Shown piece after piece: positions 52,177-61,237 of a stretch of DNA of 64,000 nucleotides. The notes under the pieces are model-generated. The model was not told where the DNA came from, ran no database searches, and was given only the letters and a program-made list of their open reading frames with translations. Both the position numbers and the translations under genes were made by a program. This DNA is from CAZBUB01 sp964494985 (GTDB lineage: Bacteria > Desulfobacterota > Desulfovibrionia > Desulfovibrionales > Desulfothermaceae): NCBI GenBank assembly GCA_964494985.1, contig CAZBUB010000006.1, positions 12,914 to 76,913 on the forward strand, in the 5' to 3' direction. The stretch's first letter is position 1, and every line of letters begins with the position of its first letter.

Positions 52177-54279
52177 ATGGCAGAAAGAGCAGGAATCCTA
52201 AAACTCAATTTGCAGAATTTTGCCAAGCAAGGGGATATTCTGCTGGCTGGGGGCGTGGTGCTCATTTTGGTCATCATGCTTATTCCTTTGCCTCCCCTGT
52301 TTCTGGACATGATGCTCACATTCAGCATTTCCTTTAGCCTGGTGGTATTGATGACCACCATGTTCACGGACTCTCCCCTGGATTTTTCTGTTTTTCCTTC
52401 AGTAATCCTGATTGCCACCATGCTCAGGCTGGGTCTGAACGTGGCCACCACGCGCAGGATTTTGCTTTACGGAGATGAGGGGCCAGGGGCTGCAGGCGAG
52501 GTAATCCAGGCCTTTGGTCAGTTTGTGGTGGGGGGCAACTTCATTATTGGGATCATTATTTTTCTCATTTTGTTTGCCTTGAACAAATTGGTCATAGCCA
52601 AGGGCATGGAGCGTATCGGTGAGGTCACAGCCAGGTTTACCCTGGATGCTATGCCGGGCAAGCAAATGGCCATAGATGCAGACCTGAACGCCGGCTTTAT
52701 CAATGAGCAGCAGGCCAGGCAGATGCGGGATGAAATCCGCAGAGAGGCGGACTTCTACGGGGCCATGGACGGCGCAGGCAAGTTCGTGCAGGGCGATATT
52801 AATGCCGGGATCATGATCACCGGCATCAATATAGTAGGCGGATTCCTGATCGGCATTTTGCAGCAGGGCATGGGCTGGATGGAGGCAATACAGACCTATA
52901 CCATTCTGACCATTGGCGATGGCCTGGTCTCCATCATACCTTCCTTGATCGTGGCCTCCTCTGCAGGGCTTATCGTGAGCAGGGCCGCGGGCAAGACCAA
53001 GATGGGCGAGGAATTCCTGGGTCAGCTGACTTATCACGCCAGGGCTCTGCGCCTGGTGGCCGGGGTACTTTTTTTGCTGGCCCTGGTGCCTGGGATGCCC
53101 AAGTTTGCCTTTATTCTCCTGGCCGGGGTCCTGCTGGGGCTGTCTTTTCTGGCCCAACAGCAGATGGTGCAAAAGGAACAGGAGGAGGCAGCCAAGGAAG
53201 AGGAGGAGTCCAAGCCCCTGGATTCTCCAGAAGAGGTCAAGTCCCTGCTGCCTGTGGATCCGTTGGCCCTGGAAGTGGGCTATGGCCTGATACCCTTGGT
53301 GGATGAGGAGCAGGACGGCAATCTGCTGGCCAGAATACGTTCCATCCGCAGGCAGCTGGCCCTGGAAATGGGTGTGGTGATCCCTTCCATGCACGTCAGG
53401 GACAATCTGAACCTGAAGCCGGGTCAGTACAATGTCCTGATCAAAGGCAATCCTGTGGCCTCCACTGAAATCATGACTGATCATTTCTTGGCCATGGACC
53501 CAGGAGGGGCCAAGAAAAAGCTGGAGGGCATTGAGACCAGGGAGCCGGCCTTCAACCTGCCTGCCATGTGGATCCCCAAGTCCCAGAAGGAAGAAGCCAT
53601 GCTGGCTGGCTATACAGTGGTGGATCCAGCCAGTGTGGTGGCCACTCACATGACAGAGGTCTTCAAACGCAATCTGCAGGAGTTTTTGGGCAGGCAGGAG
53701 ACCCAGGACCTTTTGGACAACCTGGCCAAAAGGGCGCCTAAGGCAGTGGAAGAGCTGGTGCCCAACACCCTGACCCTGGGCGCGGTCCAAAAGGTTTTGC
53801 AGAACCTGGTTCAGGAGGGTGTGAGCATCAGGGATCTGCTGAGCATCGTGGAGGCCTTGGCTGATCTGGGGCAAAGCACAAAGGATCCGGACCAGCTCAC
53901 AGAGTTTGTGCGGCAAAGGGTAAGCAGAACCGTGGTCAGGCCTTATTTGAGCAAGAAAAATGTTTTGCAGGTTTTGATCTTGGACGCCAATATTGAGCGC
54001 CAGATCCAGCAGAGTCTGCGCCAGTCAGAAAGCGGGACCTATCTGGCCCTGGAACCGGCCCAGGCCCAGAAGATTATCCAGGCCATCAACCAGACCTTTG
54101 ACAAGATCTCTGTCAGCGACGGCCAGCCGGTACTTTTGACCTCTCCGCAGATCAGGGGCCATCTGGCCCAGCTAGTAATCAGGTTCATCCCCATGCTGCC
54201 GGTAATCTCCCAGGCCGAGATCCCAGCGGACATCAAACTGGAATCAATAGGAACAGTGAGGCTGCAAAATGAAAGTTAA
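52177..54279 (+). CDS. flhA: Flagellar export gate protein FlhA
   Basis: 700 residues. Eight membrane helices in the first half, the FHIPEP signature region (LRLGLNVATTRRILLYGDEG, then TARFTLDAMPGKQMAIDADL), and a cytoplasmic domain after an acidic linker (QEEAAKEEEESKPLD). It forms the nonameric export ring. AGGAG precedes ATG 52177; its end overlaps flhF by 11 bp. Confidence 0.97.
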   Translation: MAERAGILKLNLQNFAKQGDILLAGGVVLILVIMLIPLPPLFLDMMLTFSISFSLVVLMTTMFTDSPLDFSVFPSVILIATMLRLGLNVATTRRILLYGDEGPGAAGEVIQAFGQFVVGGNFIIGIIIFLILFALNKLVIAKGMERIGEVTARFTLDAMPGKQMAIDADLNAGFINEQQARQMRDEIRREADFYGAMDGAGKFVQGDINAGIMITGINIVGGFLIGILQQGMGWMEAIQTYTILTIGDGLVSIIPSLIVASSAGLIVSRAAGKTKMGEEFLGQLTYHARALRLVAGVLFLLALVPGMPKFAFILLAGVLLGLSFLAQQQMVQKEQEEAAKEEEESKPLDSPEEVKSLLPVDPLALEVGYGLIPLVDEEQDGNLLARIRSIRRQLALEMGVVIPSMHVRDNLNLKPGQYNVLIKGNPVASTEIMTDHFLAMDPGGAKKKLEGIETREPAFNLPAMWIPKSQKEEAMLAGYTVVDPASVVATHMTEVFKRNLQEFLGRQETQDLLDNLAKRAPKAVEELVPNTLTLGAVQKVLQNLVQEGVSIRDLLSIVEALADLGQSTKDPDQLTEFVRQRVSRTVVRPYLSKKNVLQVLILDANIERQIQQSLRQSESGTYLALEPAQAQKIIQAINQTFDKISVSDGQPVLLTSPQIRGHLAQLVIRFIPMLPVISQAEIPADIKLESIGTVRLQNES

Positions 54280-55324
54280 AACATTCCGTGGTGCATCGAC
54301 TCGAGAAGTTTTGGATCAGGTCAAATCCATCCTGGGTCAGGAGGCGGTTATTCTGAATACCAGGAGCTTTTATGACCAGGACAAACAGGTCTGCGAAGTC
54401 ATGGCTGGAGTAGATAATGGCCAAAATGCTAAGCAGGAATCTGCAGCTTCTGAGAATGGCTCCTGGGCAGTTTGGGAGAACTGGCGCAGGGAGTTGTTCA
54501 AGCTCAAAAGCAGCATATTCACTTTGATCAGACCCCATATCAACCTGGAGAGTTTGACGCACAGACAGCAGCTGGCTATGAAATATCTGGAACAGGAAGG
54601 TGTGAGCCCTGATGTTTTGCTGAGTGTATGGCAAAAGTTGCAAAACAATCCCAACGCTTCTATTTTGGGCATCCTGAATAAAATGATAAAAGTCAGGCCC
54701 TGGTCAACAAGGCTGTGGAAGCAAAAATGCCATGCTTTAGCCGGTCCCCACGGAGTAGGCAAGACCAGTGCAGTATTGCGCATGGCCCTGGATGTTAAAC
54801 AAAAAGACCCCAATAGCAGTATTTGTTTAGTCAATGCCGATTTACATCAAGGTAAAGGCAGGCTCTTCCTCAAACACTATGCTGACCTTTCTGACTTCGA
54901 ATATTTGGAAGCCAGGAATGCGAAGGACTGGTCCAGGGTTGCCTCGAGATTTAGGGAGTTTGACAAAATATTTGTGGATCTGCCGGGTATGCATAAGGGC
55001 TTTGATTTGCAGACCTGGTGGCAGGAGTCTGGATTGCAGGTTTTGGATAAAGTTTGTGTCCATTTGGCCCTTAGCCCGACGTATTGTTCTATGCAGCTTC
55101 AGGACTTTTTGCGCAGGTTTGCCACACCAAATTTGGCAGGGCTGATCTGGACCAAGCTGGACGAGGCCTGTATGTTTGGGGATATGGTGAATATTGGCAA
55201 AGAGACAGGCCTGCCAGTATCTCTGTTCACCCATAGCCCTGGCTTAAGAAACGGCATGACAGCCGTTGATGCCAAGCTGTTCTGGAGAGTTGTTTTTCAG
55301 CATAAATTGCCCCAGGAAGGATAG
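54269..55324 (+). CDS. flhF: Flagellar SRP-type GTPase FlhF
   Basis: 351 residues. N-terminus MKVKTFRGASTREVLDQVKS is typical. The P-loop is AGPHGVGKTSAVLRMALD, the G3 region reads DLPGMHK (DTAGR in most SRP GTPases) and G4 is TKLDE. The G3 change may slow or alter hydrolysis. FlhF places the flagellum, usually at a cell pole, with FlhG. Base use from here through flhG looks more AT-rich than in flhA. Confidence 0.92.
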   Translation: MKVKTFRGASTREVLDQVKSILGQEAVILNTRSFYDQDKQVCEVMAGVDNGQNAKQESAASENGSWAVWENWRRELFKLKSSIFTLIRPHINLESLTHRQQLAMKYLEQEGVSPDVLLSVWQKLQNNPNASILGILNKMIKVRPWSTRLWKQKCHALAGPHGVGKTSAVLRMALDVKQKDPNSSICLVNADLHQGKGRLFLKHYADLSDFEYLEARNAKDWSRVASRFREFDKIFVDLPGMHKGFDLQTWWQESGLQVLDKVCVHLALSPTYCSMQLQDFLRRFATPNLAGLIWTKLDEACMFGDMVNIGKETGLPVSLFTHSPGLRNGMTAVDAKLFWRVVFQHKLPQEG

Positions 55325-55364
55325 CTTGAGGGTTAAAAGCCCACAGTATAAAGCTTCAAAAATA

Positions 55365-55439
55365 GTAATTGCTTACCGAACTTGGGCCCTGGCCTTATCA
55401 GCTGCTAAGTGTCTGGCACAGTTGATGGTGAATAATTAC
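55365..55439 (+). repeat. Dispersed repeat, copy E (short, diverged core)
   Basis: GTAATTGCTTACCG at the left and GATGGTGAATAATTAC at the right, with TTATCAGCTGCTAAGTGTCT between. A diverged short copy in the 147-bp gap between flhF and flhG, inside an otherwise tight operon. Confidence 0.55.
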
Positions 55440-55471
55440 AAAAACTTAAAAAAAATTGTAGGAATCTTAGA

Positions 55472-56296
55472 GTGAATCCCAAGCAGAAACGGGCACCCAT
55501 TGTATTTTCTTTGAGTTCAGGTAAAGGGGGAGTAGGTAAGACAAACATCTCTGTCAACCTGGCATACACCCTGGCCAAGCAAGGATATCGCACTTTGCTC
55601 ATGGATGCTGATTTGGGGCTGGGCAATGTGGATGTTTTGTTAGGGCTGGCCCCTGAAAAAAACATTTTTCATTTATTCTATGGGCAAAATTCAATACAAG
55701 ACATCATCTTGAATACAGAATATGGTTTTAGTATTCTGCCTGCTGCCTCAGGGATAAGTGATATGCTATCCCTTACTTCAGGACAGAAGCTGGAGCTCTT
55801 GGAAGCCCTGGACCCTTTGGAAAGTGCAGTGGATTATTTTTTAGTGGATACTGGAGCAGGAATAAATGACAATGCCTTATACTTTAATTTGGCTGTGCAG
55901 CACAGAATTCTGATTGTCACCCCAGAGCCTACATCTTTAACAGATGTTTACGCTTTGATTAAAGTTTTATATGTTAAATATGATGTCTATGACTTCCATA
56001 TTTTGGTAAATATGGCTCGGGATCGAGAAGATGCCAAAGACATATTCACTAAGCTTTACGTGGCCTGTGATCATTTTCTGAAAGAGGTTTCTTTGCATTG
56101 GCTAGGCTATGTGCCCCTAGATCCTGGAGTTCCCCAGGCAGTGCAAAAACAATTGCCTTTTTGTGCTCTTGATCCAGAGAGCCCGGCTAGTGGGCAGATA
56201 TTTCAAGCTGTACAAAGTATAATGAATTGGGATTTGCATGAACAATTGGACGGCAACATTAAGTTCTTCTGGAAACAGCTCCTCTTCCAGGGATGA
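55472..56296 (+). CDS. flhG: MinD-like ATPase FlhG (FleN)
   Basis: 274 residues from GTG 55472 with AGGA upstream. Deviant Walker A SSGKGGVGKTNISVNLAYTL, DADLGLGNVDVLLG, and DTGAGINDN. FlhG limits flagellar number and works with FlhF and the C-ring. Its stop is 1 bp before the fliA start. Confidence 0.95.
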   Translation: MNPKQKRAPIVFSLSSGKGGVGKTNISVNLAYTLAKQGYRTLLMDADLGLGNVDVLLGLAPEKNIFHLFYGQNSIQDIILNTEYGFSILPAASGISDMLSLTSGQKLELLEALDPLESAVDYFLVDTGAGINDNALYFNLAVQHRILIVTPEPTSLTDVYALIKVLYVKYDVYDFHILVNMARDREDAKDIFTKLYVACDHFLKEVSLHWLGYVPLDPGVPQAVQKQLPFCALDPESPASGQIFQAVQSIMNWDLHEQLDGNIKFFWKQLLFQG

Positions 56297-56297
56297 G

Positions 56298-57047
56298 ATG
56301 GTCTCCAAGCTGAATCAGGGGGAACTGTGCTGGTCCGAGCTGGACGGAAGGACCAAGGAAGCTGTGGTACGAGGTTTGGGCCAGAAAGTGAAGATTGTGG
56401 CCTGGAGACTGAAGGCCAAGCTCCCCAAGCATGTGGATATAAACGACCTCTTGAGCGCTGGTTCCCTTGGGCTTTTGGAGAGTTTGAATAAATTCGATTT
56501 TGAGTTGGGAGTGAGCCTGGAGACCTATGTGGAAAATAGGATCCGAGGGGCTATGCTGGATGAGCTGCGCAGACAAGACTGGTTTTCTAGGGGCTTGAGA
56601 AAGCAGATCCGCCAAGTAGAAAAAGCCAGTCGAGAGCTGGAGCAGGAAAATGGGACTACGCCCAGCAGGGAAGAGCTGGAGAAATTTACTGGACTGGGGC
56701 CAGCTGAGGTGGAGCAGGCCCTGGGTGCTTTGCAGCAGCAGATTTGGGTCAGCCTGGAAAATGCCAAGCCAGGTTTGGCTGAATTGCAGCGCAGCGGACA
56801 AGAAGAAGATGAGCCTTATCAGAAGGCTTTACGCCAGGAGCTGGTGCAGCAGTTAGGGCAACTCATTCAGGGATTGACTGAAAAGGAACAATTGGTGCTT
56901 TCCCTGTATTACGAGAAAGAATTAACAATGAAAGAGACTGCAGAAGTCTTGCAGATCACTGAAGGCCGGGTATCTCAACTCCATACCCAGGCCCTGGGTA
57001 AGTTGCGCAACAAGTTCCGGGAGCAAAGCTTGGAACAAGAGGAATAA
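56298..57047 (+). CDS. fliA: Flagellar sigma factor FliA (sigma-28)
   Basis: 249 residues from ATG 56298 (preceded by AGGGA); an in-frame start within flhG is rejected. Region 2 KHVDINDLLSAGSLGLLESL, ETYVENRIRGAMLDELRRQD, region 3, and region 4 LTEKEQLVLSLYYEKELTMK with the helix-turn-helix EVLQITEGRVSQLHTQALGK. It directs late flagellar genes. A 135-bp gap follows before the FliL-like gene. Confidence 0.96.
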   Translation: MVSKLNQGELCWSELDGRTKEAVVRGLGQKVKIVAWRLKAKLPKHVDINDLLSAGSLGLLESLNKFDFELGVSLETYVENRIRGAMLDELRRQDWFSRGLRKQIRQVEKASRELEQENGTTPSREELEKFTGLGPAEVEQALGALQQQIWVSLENAKPGLAELQRSGQEEDEPYQKALRQELVQQLGQLIQGLTEKEQLVLSLYYEKELTMKETAEVLQITEGRVSQLHTQALGKLRNKFREQSLEQEE

Positions 57048-57182
57048 CCTTCAATGCTCAAGCAGGAATTTCCTTGCATAGCTTTTAACAGGAGGTTATC
57101 TTTAAGAATCTTGCAGGTGCAGAGTGCCTGGAGGGCTGAGGAGATCCTTGACTAAGGGACTTTTGTCCAAGAAGTTTAGAGC

Positions 57183-57899
57183 ATGGCCAAAAAAAGCAAT
57201 AACAATGTCCCTGAACAGAAAGAACAAGGGGAGCAAGACAAGGTCCAATTAGATGAGCAGGAAGTGGATGAATCTGCTTCCCGCGCTGCTCAGAAGGTGG
57301 AGCTGGATCTGGATGATGCCCCTTTTCTGGAATGGGAAGAGGATGAGCCAGAGCAGGAGCAGCGGACTCCGGCAGCAGGCAAGGCTGATAGCTCTGAGCC
57401 TGCAGAAGCAAAGCAGGAGCAGAAGACTGGGCCTGTATGGTGGAAGCGCAGGCTGGTTTGGCTTATTGCAGGGGTGTGTTTACTGCTTCTTTTGGCCTTG
57501 GTGCCAATTTTGATCTGGCAAAAGGATGCTCCCCAAAAGGAAAGCCGACCGGACATGGCGATTCAACCTGAGCATATACCTGTCCAGGCTGGTCAGGCCA
57601 GGCAGCGGGTGCATCTGGAGCCTTTCTGGGTGGAGCACAATCAAGAGGATCAGGTGCGCTTCCTGCATCTGGAATTTGCTTTGGCCCTGGACGACAAGGA
57701 TCTAGCCAGGGAAATTGACAGAAAGACACCTGCCCTTAGGGACGCTGTTTACTATTATCTGCGCAAGAAGGAATTGGTTTTCCTGGCAAACGAGGAAAAT
57801 GTGGACCAGCTGAAATCTGAACTGACCTCCTTGCTCAACCAATACTTAAGCCAAGGCCAGGTGCAAGAGGTCTTAATCCAGGATTATCTGGTGCAATAA
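57183..57899 (+). CDS. fliL: FliL-like basal-body protein with acidic cytoplasmic extension
   Basis: 238 residues. An unusually long acidic N-terminus (about 1-88), one membrane helix (about 93-112, LVWLIAGVCLLLLLALVPIL), and a periplasmic FliL-type domain (VHLEPFWVEH, RFLHLEFALAL, ALRDAVYYYLRKKE). FliL sits at the stator ring and supports motor torque. Overlaps the next start by 1 bp. Confidence 0.85.
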   Translation: MAKKSNNNVPEQKEQGEQDKVQLDEQEVDESASRAAQKVELDLDDAPFLEWEEDEPEQEQRTPAAGKADSSEPAEAKQEQKTGPVWWKRRLVWLIAGVCLLLLLALVPILIWQKDAPQKESRPDMAIQPEHIPVQAGQARQRVHLEPFWVEHNQEDQVRFLHLEFALALDDKDLAREIDRKTPALRDAVYYYLRKKELVFLANEENVDQLKSELTSLLNQYLSQGQVQEVLIQDYLVQ

Positions 57900-58213
57900 T
57901 GGCCAACCCAGTGGATCTCTCTGTCATAATATCCCAATTGCCCAGGGTGCAAAAGATGCAAGAGGATGCGCAGCGCTTGCCTCAGCTTTTGCAGGATCAG
58001 CTTTCCCGGGAGGTTATAGAAAAGCAAAAAAGGGTGCAGCACGAGGTGCAACAAGTAGAGAAAACCGAGCTTTCCTATGCAGTGAGCAAGGATAAACAGC
58101 ACTCCGGGCAGCAGGAAAGGCAAAGGCAGGGCTCTCAACAAGAAAAAGAGCAAGGGAAAACCGAAGAACAGCACCAAGACGATGCTGGAAAGCTGATCAA
58201 TTTGCGGGTTTAG
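57899..58213 (+). CDS. Small Gln/Glu-rich flagellar-cluster protein, unknown
   Basis: 104 residues, ATG overlapping the fliL stop. First 60 residues predicted helical (NPVDLSVIISQLPRVQKMQE); the rest is a low-complexity Gln, Glu, Lys tract. No signal or membrane segment. Similar small proteins occur after fliL in related sulfate reducers to my recollection, without known function. Confidence 0.65.
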   Translation: MANPVDLSVIISQLPRVQKMQEDAQRLPQLLQDQLSREVIEKQKRVQHEVQQVEKTELSYAVSKDKQHSGQQERQRQGSQQEKEQGKTEEQHQDDAGKLINLRV

Positions 58214-58267
58214 TCCAAGGCCAAGTACCTGAGATAGTGTAAGCTAACCAAGCTATAGGATGGGTTT

Positions 58268-58678
58268 TTGCAATTCGCGATTATAGTTGCCAGCGCTATT
58301 GAGCTTGTTTTGCTCTTGGTGGTAATCTTGTTGTTCCTGCGCCTCAAGAAGTCAGAGATATTAGTATCTCAATTGCAGCAGGATCAGCAGCAATTGTTGG
58401 ACAAGATGCAGTTCAACGCCCAGCTGGAGCAGGAGCTGGTGGACAGCTTTAAGGCCAGACAGGAGAAGTTGGCCCAGTTGGACGAAAAGTTGCAGAAGCG
58501 GGAAAAGGAGCTGCAAAATCTCCTTCAACAAGCCCAGAAGTTTACTCGTTCCCCGCAGCTTATGCGTCAAATAGTGCTTTCTGGTTATCAAAGCGGTGAG
58601 AGTATTCCTGATCTGGCTTCTAAAACAGGCTTAAGTGACGAAGAAGTGGAATGGATCATCGAACAGGGTGGCCACTAG
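58268..58678 (+). CDS. Membrane-anchored coiled-coil protein, unknown
   Basis: 136 residues from TTG 58268 with GGATGGG close upstream. One N-terminal helix (about 3-24, AIIVASAIELVLLLVVILLF), a coiled coil (30-90), and a C-terminal helix-turn-helix-like end (GYQSGESIPDLASKTGLSDE). The tail resembles a small DNA- or protein-binding HTH. In the flagellar cluster; role unknown. Confidence 0.7.
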   Translation: MQFAIIVASAIELVLLLVVILLFLRLKKSEILVSQLQQDQQQLLDKMQFNAQLEQELVDSFKARQEKLAQLDEKLQKREKELQNLLQQAQKFTRSPQLMRQIVLSGYQSGESIPDLASKTGLSDEEVEWIIEQGGH

Positions 58679-58688
58679 GAAGTTAGTG

Positions 58689-58982
58689 ATGGGTCTATTC
58701 AAGCCTGCTTTTTTATCTGGCCCCGGCAAGGGCTCGGCAGTCAAGCAGTTGGCGCGCTTTCGCAGCAGGCACAGGCCGGGTCAGCAAGTCAAGGGCAGGA
58801 TAGTTGGCTACCAGGGCAGCAAGATGGCCAGGGTCAGGATCCAGGATCAGGAGTTTCTTGCCTATGTGTGTTCCAACCCCCCTGAAGGCCAGGAGATAAC
58901 CTTTCTCATTGAGAGCCTGCAGCCTCAAGTAGTGCTCAAGGAGCAAGGCCCTGGCAGCAGGAAAGTCAATCTTTATATCTGA
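58689..58982 (+). CDS. Small beta-barrel-like protein, unknown
   Basis: 97 residues from ATG 58689 with AGGAAG upstream. The core (about 33-85, GQQVKGRIVGYQGSKMARVR) has alternating beta-strand pattern as in OB/SH3-like barrels and resembles a segment found in some FliK-related proteins. Co-directional with the flagellar genes; no known function. Confidence 0.6.
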   Translation: MGLFKPAFLSGPGKGSAVKQLARFRSRHRPGQQVKGRIVGYQGSKMARVRIQDQEFLAYVCSNPPEGQEITFLIESLQPQVVLKEQGPGSRKVNLYI

Positions 58983-59046
58983 TTAACCATTAGACCTTGG
59001 GTCTTTCTGCGGTAAAGTTTGTCCAGGCACAGGAGAAGCTGAATAC
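58981..59046 (+). repeat. Dispersed repeat, copy F (short, diverged core)
   Basis: GATTAACCATTAGACCTTGG at the left, TTCTGCGGTAAAGTTTGTCC (family hairpin region), and AGGAGAAGCTGAATAC at the right. It overlaps the stop codon of the preceding gene and ends 35 bp before dus. Confidence 0.5.
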
Positions 59047-59081
59047 ATAGCTGGTCTTCTATTTTCCCCGCCAAGCAGCGC

Positions 59082-60056
59082 ATGTCTGACATTTTCCCCC
59101 CAATTTCAGCAAAACAGCCCTGGCTGGCCCCTTTGGCAGGATTCTCTGATCTGCCCTTTCGGCTGCTTTGCAGGCACTTGGGTTGCGATCTGGCCTGTAC
59201 TGAAATGATCAGTGCCAAGGGCTTGATTCTGGGCTCAGCCACCTGGAGTCTGCTACAGAGCTGTCCCGAGGACAGCCCCCTTGTGGTGCAGCTCTTTGGC
59301 AGCGAGAAGGGATATATCTCCCAGGCCATGGAAATACTCCTGCAAAGGGGGTTTCGGTTTTTCGACCTGAATGCGGGCTGCGCTGTAAGGAAGGTCACCA
59401 AGACCGGAGCAGGGGCAGCCCTGCTGCAGAATCCCGGCAGGCTGCTGGATTTGGCCGGGGAGATGCTTCGTCTGGCAGGGCCGGGCAGGGTGGGGGTCAA
59501 GCTGCGTACCGGCTGGGACCAGGACAACCAGGTATTTCTGCAGATCGCCCGGGGGCTGGAGGAGTTGCAGGCAGGCTGGGTCACCCTGCACCCCAGGACC
59601 GCCAGGCAGGGATTTTCCGGGCAGGCCGACTGGTCCAAGCTAAGAAAGCTGCAGGAAAGGGTAAGCCTTCCGGTTGTAGGCAGCGGAGACCTGTTCACTG
59701 CCAGGCAAGGCTTGGATTGCCTGCAGCAAACCGGTATCCAGGGGGTGATGTTTGCCAGGGGAGCTCTGGCCAATCCCGGGATATTTCAAGAGCTCAAGGA
59801 TCTTTTGTCCGGAGTCGAGCAACCGGACCAAGGCCAAAACCAGGATCCTGGCCAGAAGCTGCAGCGGATCAAATCCATTGCCCTGGAGCACATTCGACTC
59901 AGCAGGAAATACTCCAGCCAGCCCAGGGCCTTTTTCAAGATGCGCACGGTGCTGCCCAGGTACCTGAAAGGAGTGCGCCAGGCCAAGGAGCTGCGCTCCA
60001 GGATCGTGGCCTGCAGGGACTGGCAGGAGCTGGAGTTTCTGGTGCAGGGGATATGA
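59082..60056 (+). CDS. dus: tRNA-dihydrouridine synthase
   Basis: 324 residues. FMN-binding WLAPLAGFSDLPFRLLCRHL, QLFGSEKGYISQAM, catalytic Cys in DLNAGCAVRKVTKTGAGAAL (the usual Pro after Cys is Ala), KLRTGWD, VTLHPRTARQGFSG and GSGDLFTARQGLDCLQQTGI. It reduces uridine in tRNA D-loops. Sits between two repeat copies (F and G). Confidence 0.95.
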   Translation: MSDIFPPISAKQPWLAPLAGFSDLPFRLLCRHLGCDLACTEMISAKGLILGSATWSLLQSCPEDSPLVVQLFGSEKGYISQAMEILLQRGFRFFDLNAGCAVRKVTKTGAGAALLQNPGRLLDLAGEMLRLAGPGRVGVKLRTGWDQDNQVFLQIARGLEELQAGWVTLHPRTARQGFSGQADWSKLRKLQERVSLPVVGSGDLFTARQGLDCLQQTGIQGVMFARGALANPGIFQELKDLLSGVEQPDQGQNQDPGQKLQRIKSIALEHIRLSRKYSSQPRAFFKMRTVLPRYLKGVRQAKELRSRIVACRDWQELEFLVQGI

Positions 60057-60147
60057 AAGCAAGGGTAACCTTCACAGGGACCGGCTTTTCATCGGTGCAT
60101 AAGTTTATTCTGGAGCATCAATTGCTGCAAGGATACAAAAAAGGGGG

Positions 60148-60220
60148 GTAACTATTCACCAGGTCCTTGGTTTCTTCCTCGGCAATACGTATCCGAGCAT
60201 AGGAGATGGTGAATAAATAC
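60148..60220 (+). repeat. Dispersed repeat, copy G (short core form, well conserved)
   Basis: GTAACTATTCACCAGGTCCT at 60148-60167 runs straight into TGGTTTCTTCCTCGGCAATA and ends GAGATGGTGAATAAATAC at 60220. Compared with copy C the whole inner module between GGTCC and its inverted partner is absent. It lies 13 bp upstream of ispH. Confidence 0.85.
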
Positions 60221-60233
60221 AAAGGGGGAAACT

Positions 60234-61088
60234 ATGCCCAAAGTCATCCGGGCCCAGAGCGCGGGTTTTTGTATGGGCGTGGATCTGGCCCTGCGCAAGC
60301 TGGATCAAGTCTTGGTAAAATCCGGTGGACAGCAGGTCTGCACCCTGGGGCCGATCATCCATAACCCTCAGGTCCTGGATCACTACAAGGACCTGGGCGT
60401 GCATCAGATCCAGGATCCAGGATCCGTCCCCCCGGGTGCCAGGCTGGTCATCCGGGCCCACGGCATCCCCAGGCAGCTGCACAAAGAGCTGCAGGCCAGG
60501 GGGGTGCAGATAGTGGACGCCACCTGCCCCAAGGTCAAAAAGGCCCAGAAGCTGATCGCAGAGCAGGGTCAAAAGGGCCGCAACTTGCTCCTTTTCGGGG
60601 AAAGGGAGCATCCTGAGGTGGCTGGTCTGCTCAGCTACGCCCCGAATCAGGCGTATGTGTTCGAGGACTTGAAGGAGCTGAGGCATCTGGATCTGCAAAA
60701 AGGGGGTCCTTATTTTTTGGCTGCCCAGACCACCCAGGACAGGAAGGAGTTCAATCAAATCAGAGATTACCTGCAGGCCAGGATCGATGCGCAGCTACCT
60801 GTATTCGACACCATCTGCGATACCACCAGGCAGCGTCAGCAGGAGGCCCTGGAGTTGGCCTTGGAGGTGGATCTGGTGGTGGTGGTCGGAGGCTACAACA
60901 GTGGCAACACCAGAAGGCTGGCCCAGGTGGTGCAGTCAGCAGGGGTGCGGGGCCTGCATGTACAGGATGCACAGGATTTGTGTCATGAAACATTTCGGAA
61001 TATTGGAAGAATTGGCTTGACTGCAGGGGCTTCCACCCCCAAGGATGTGATCGATAGGGTGCAGCAGGTCCTGGAGCAACTGCAGTAA
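60234..61088 (+). CDS. ispH: 4-hydroxy-3-methylbut-2-enyl diphosphate reductase (IspH)
   Basis: 284 residues. Cluster Cys in SAGFCMGVDLAL, VDATCPKVKKAQ and DTICDTTRQRQQ; other marks are FGEREHPEVAGLL and VVGGYNSGNTRRLAQV. The [4Fe-4S] enzyme produces IPP and DMAPP, last MEP step. Repeat copy G occupies its immediate upstream leader. Confidence 0.97.
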   Translation: MPKVIRAQSAGFCMGVDLALRKLDQVLVKSGGQQVCTLGPIIHNPQVLDHYKDLGVHQIQDPGSVPPGARLVIRAHGIPRQLHKELQARGVQIVDATCPKVKKAQKLIAEQGQKGRNLLLFGEREHPEVAGLLSYAPNQAYVFEDLKELRHLDLQKGGPYFLAAQTTQDRKEFNQIRDYLQARIDAQLPVFDTICDTTRQRQQEALELALEVDLVVVVGGYNSGNTRRLAQVVQSAGVRGLHVQDAQDLCHETFRNIGRIGLTAGASTPKDVIDRVQQVLEQLQ

Positions 61089-61237
61089 AAGTCCTTCAGA
61101 TTTGCCCCGTGTCTGGTCTGATATGAAAAAGACCACCACCTTTCTATACTTTTCCCGCCTTGAACCACTCTAGACTCAGCCTTAGATGACAGCATTGGCA
61201 TGCTTCTTGATTCCTGACAGGTATAAGGAGCAGAAGC

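Noticed and set aside
52399..53916. 505-codon frame on the minus strand across flhA
   Set aside because: Antisense to flhA; His/Gln-rich product typical of a shadow frame.
61086..61112. Sigma-28 promoter before fliK (TAAA...GCCCCGTG)
   Set aside because: Spacing and -10 match are too poor to support.
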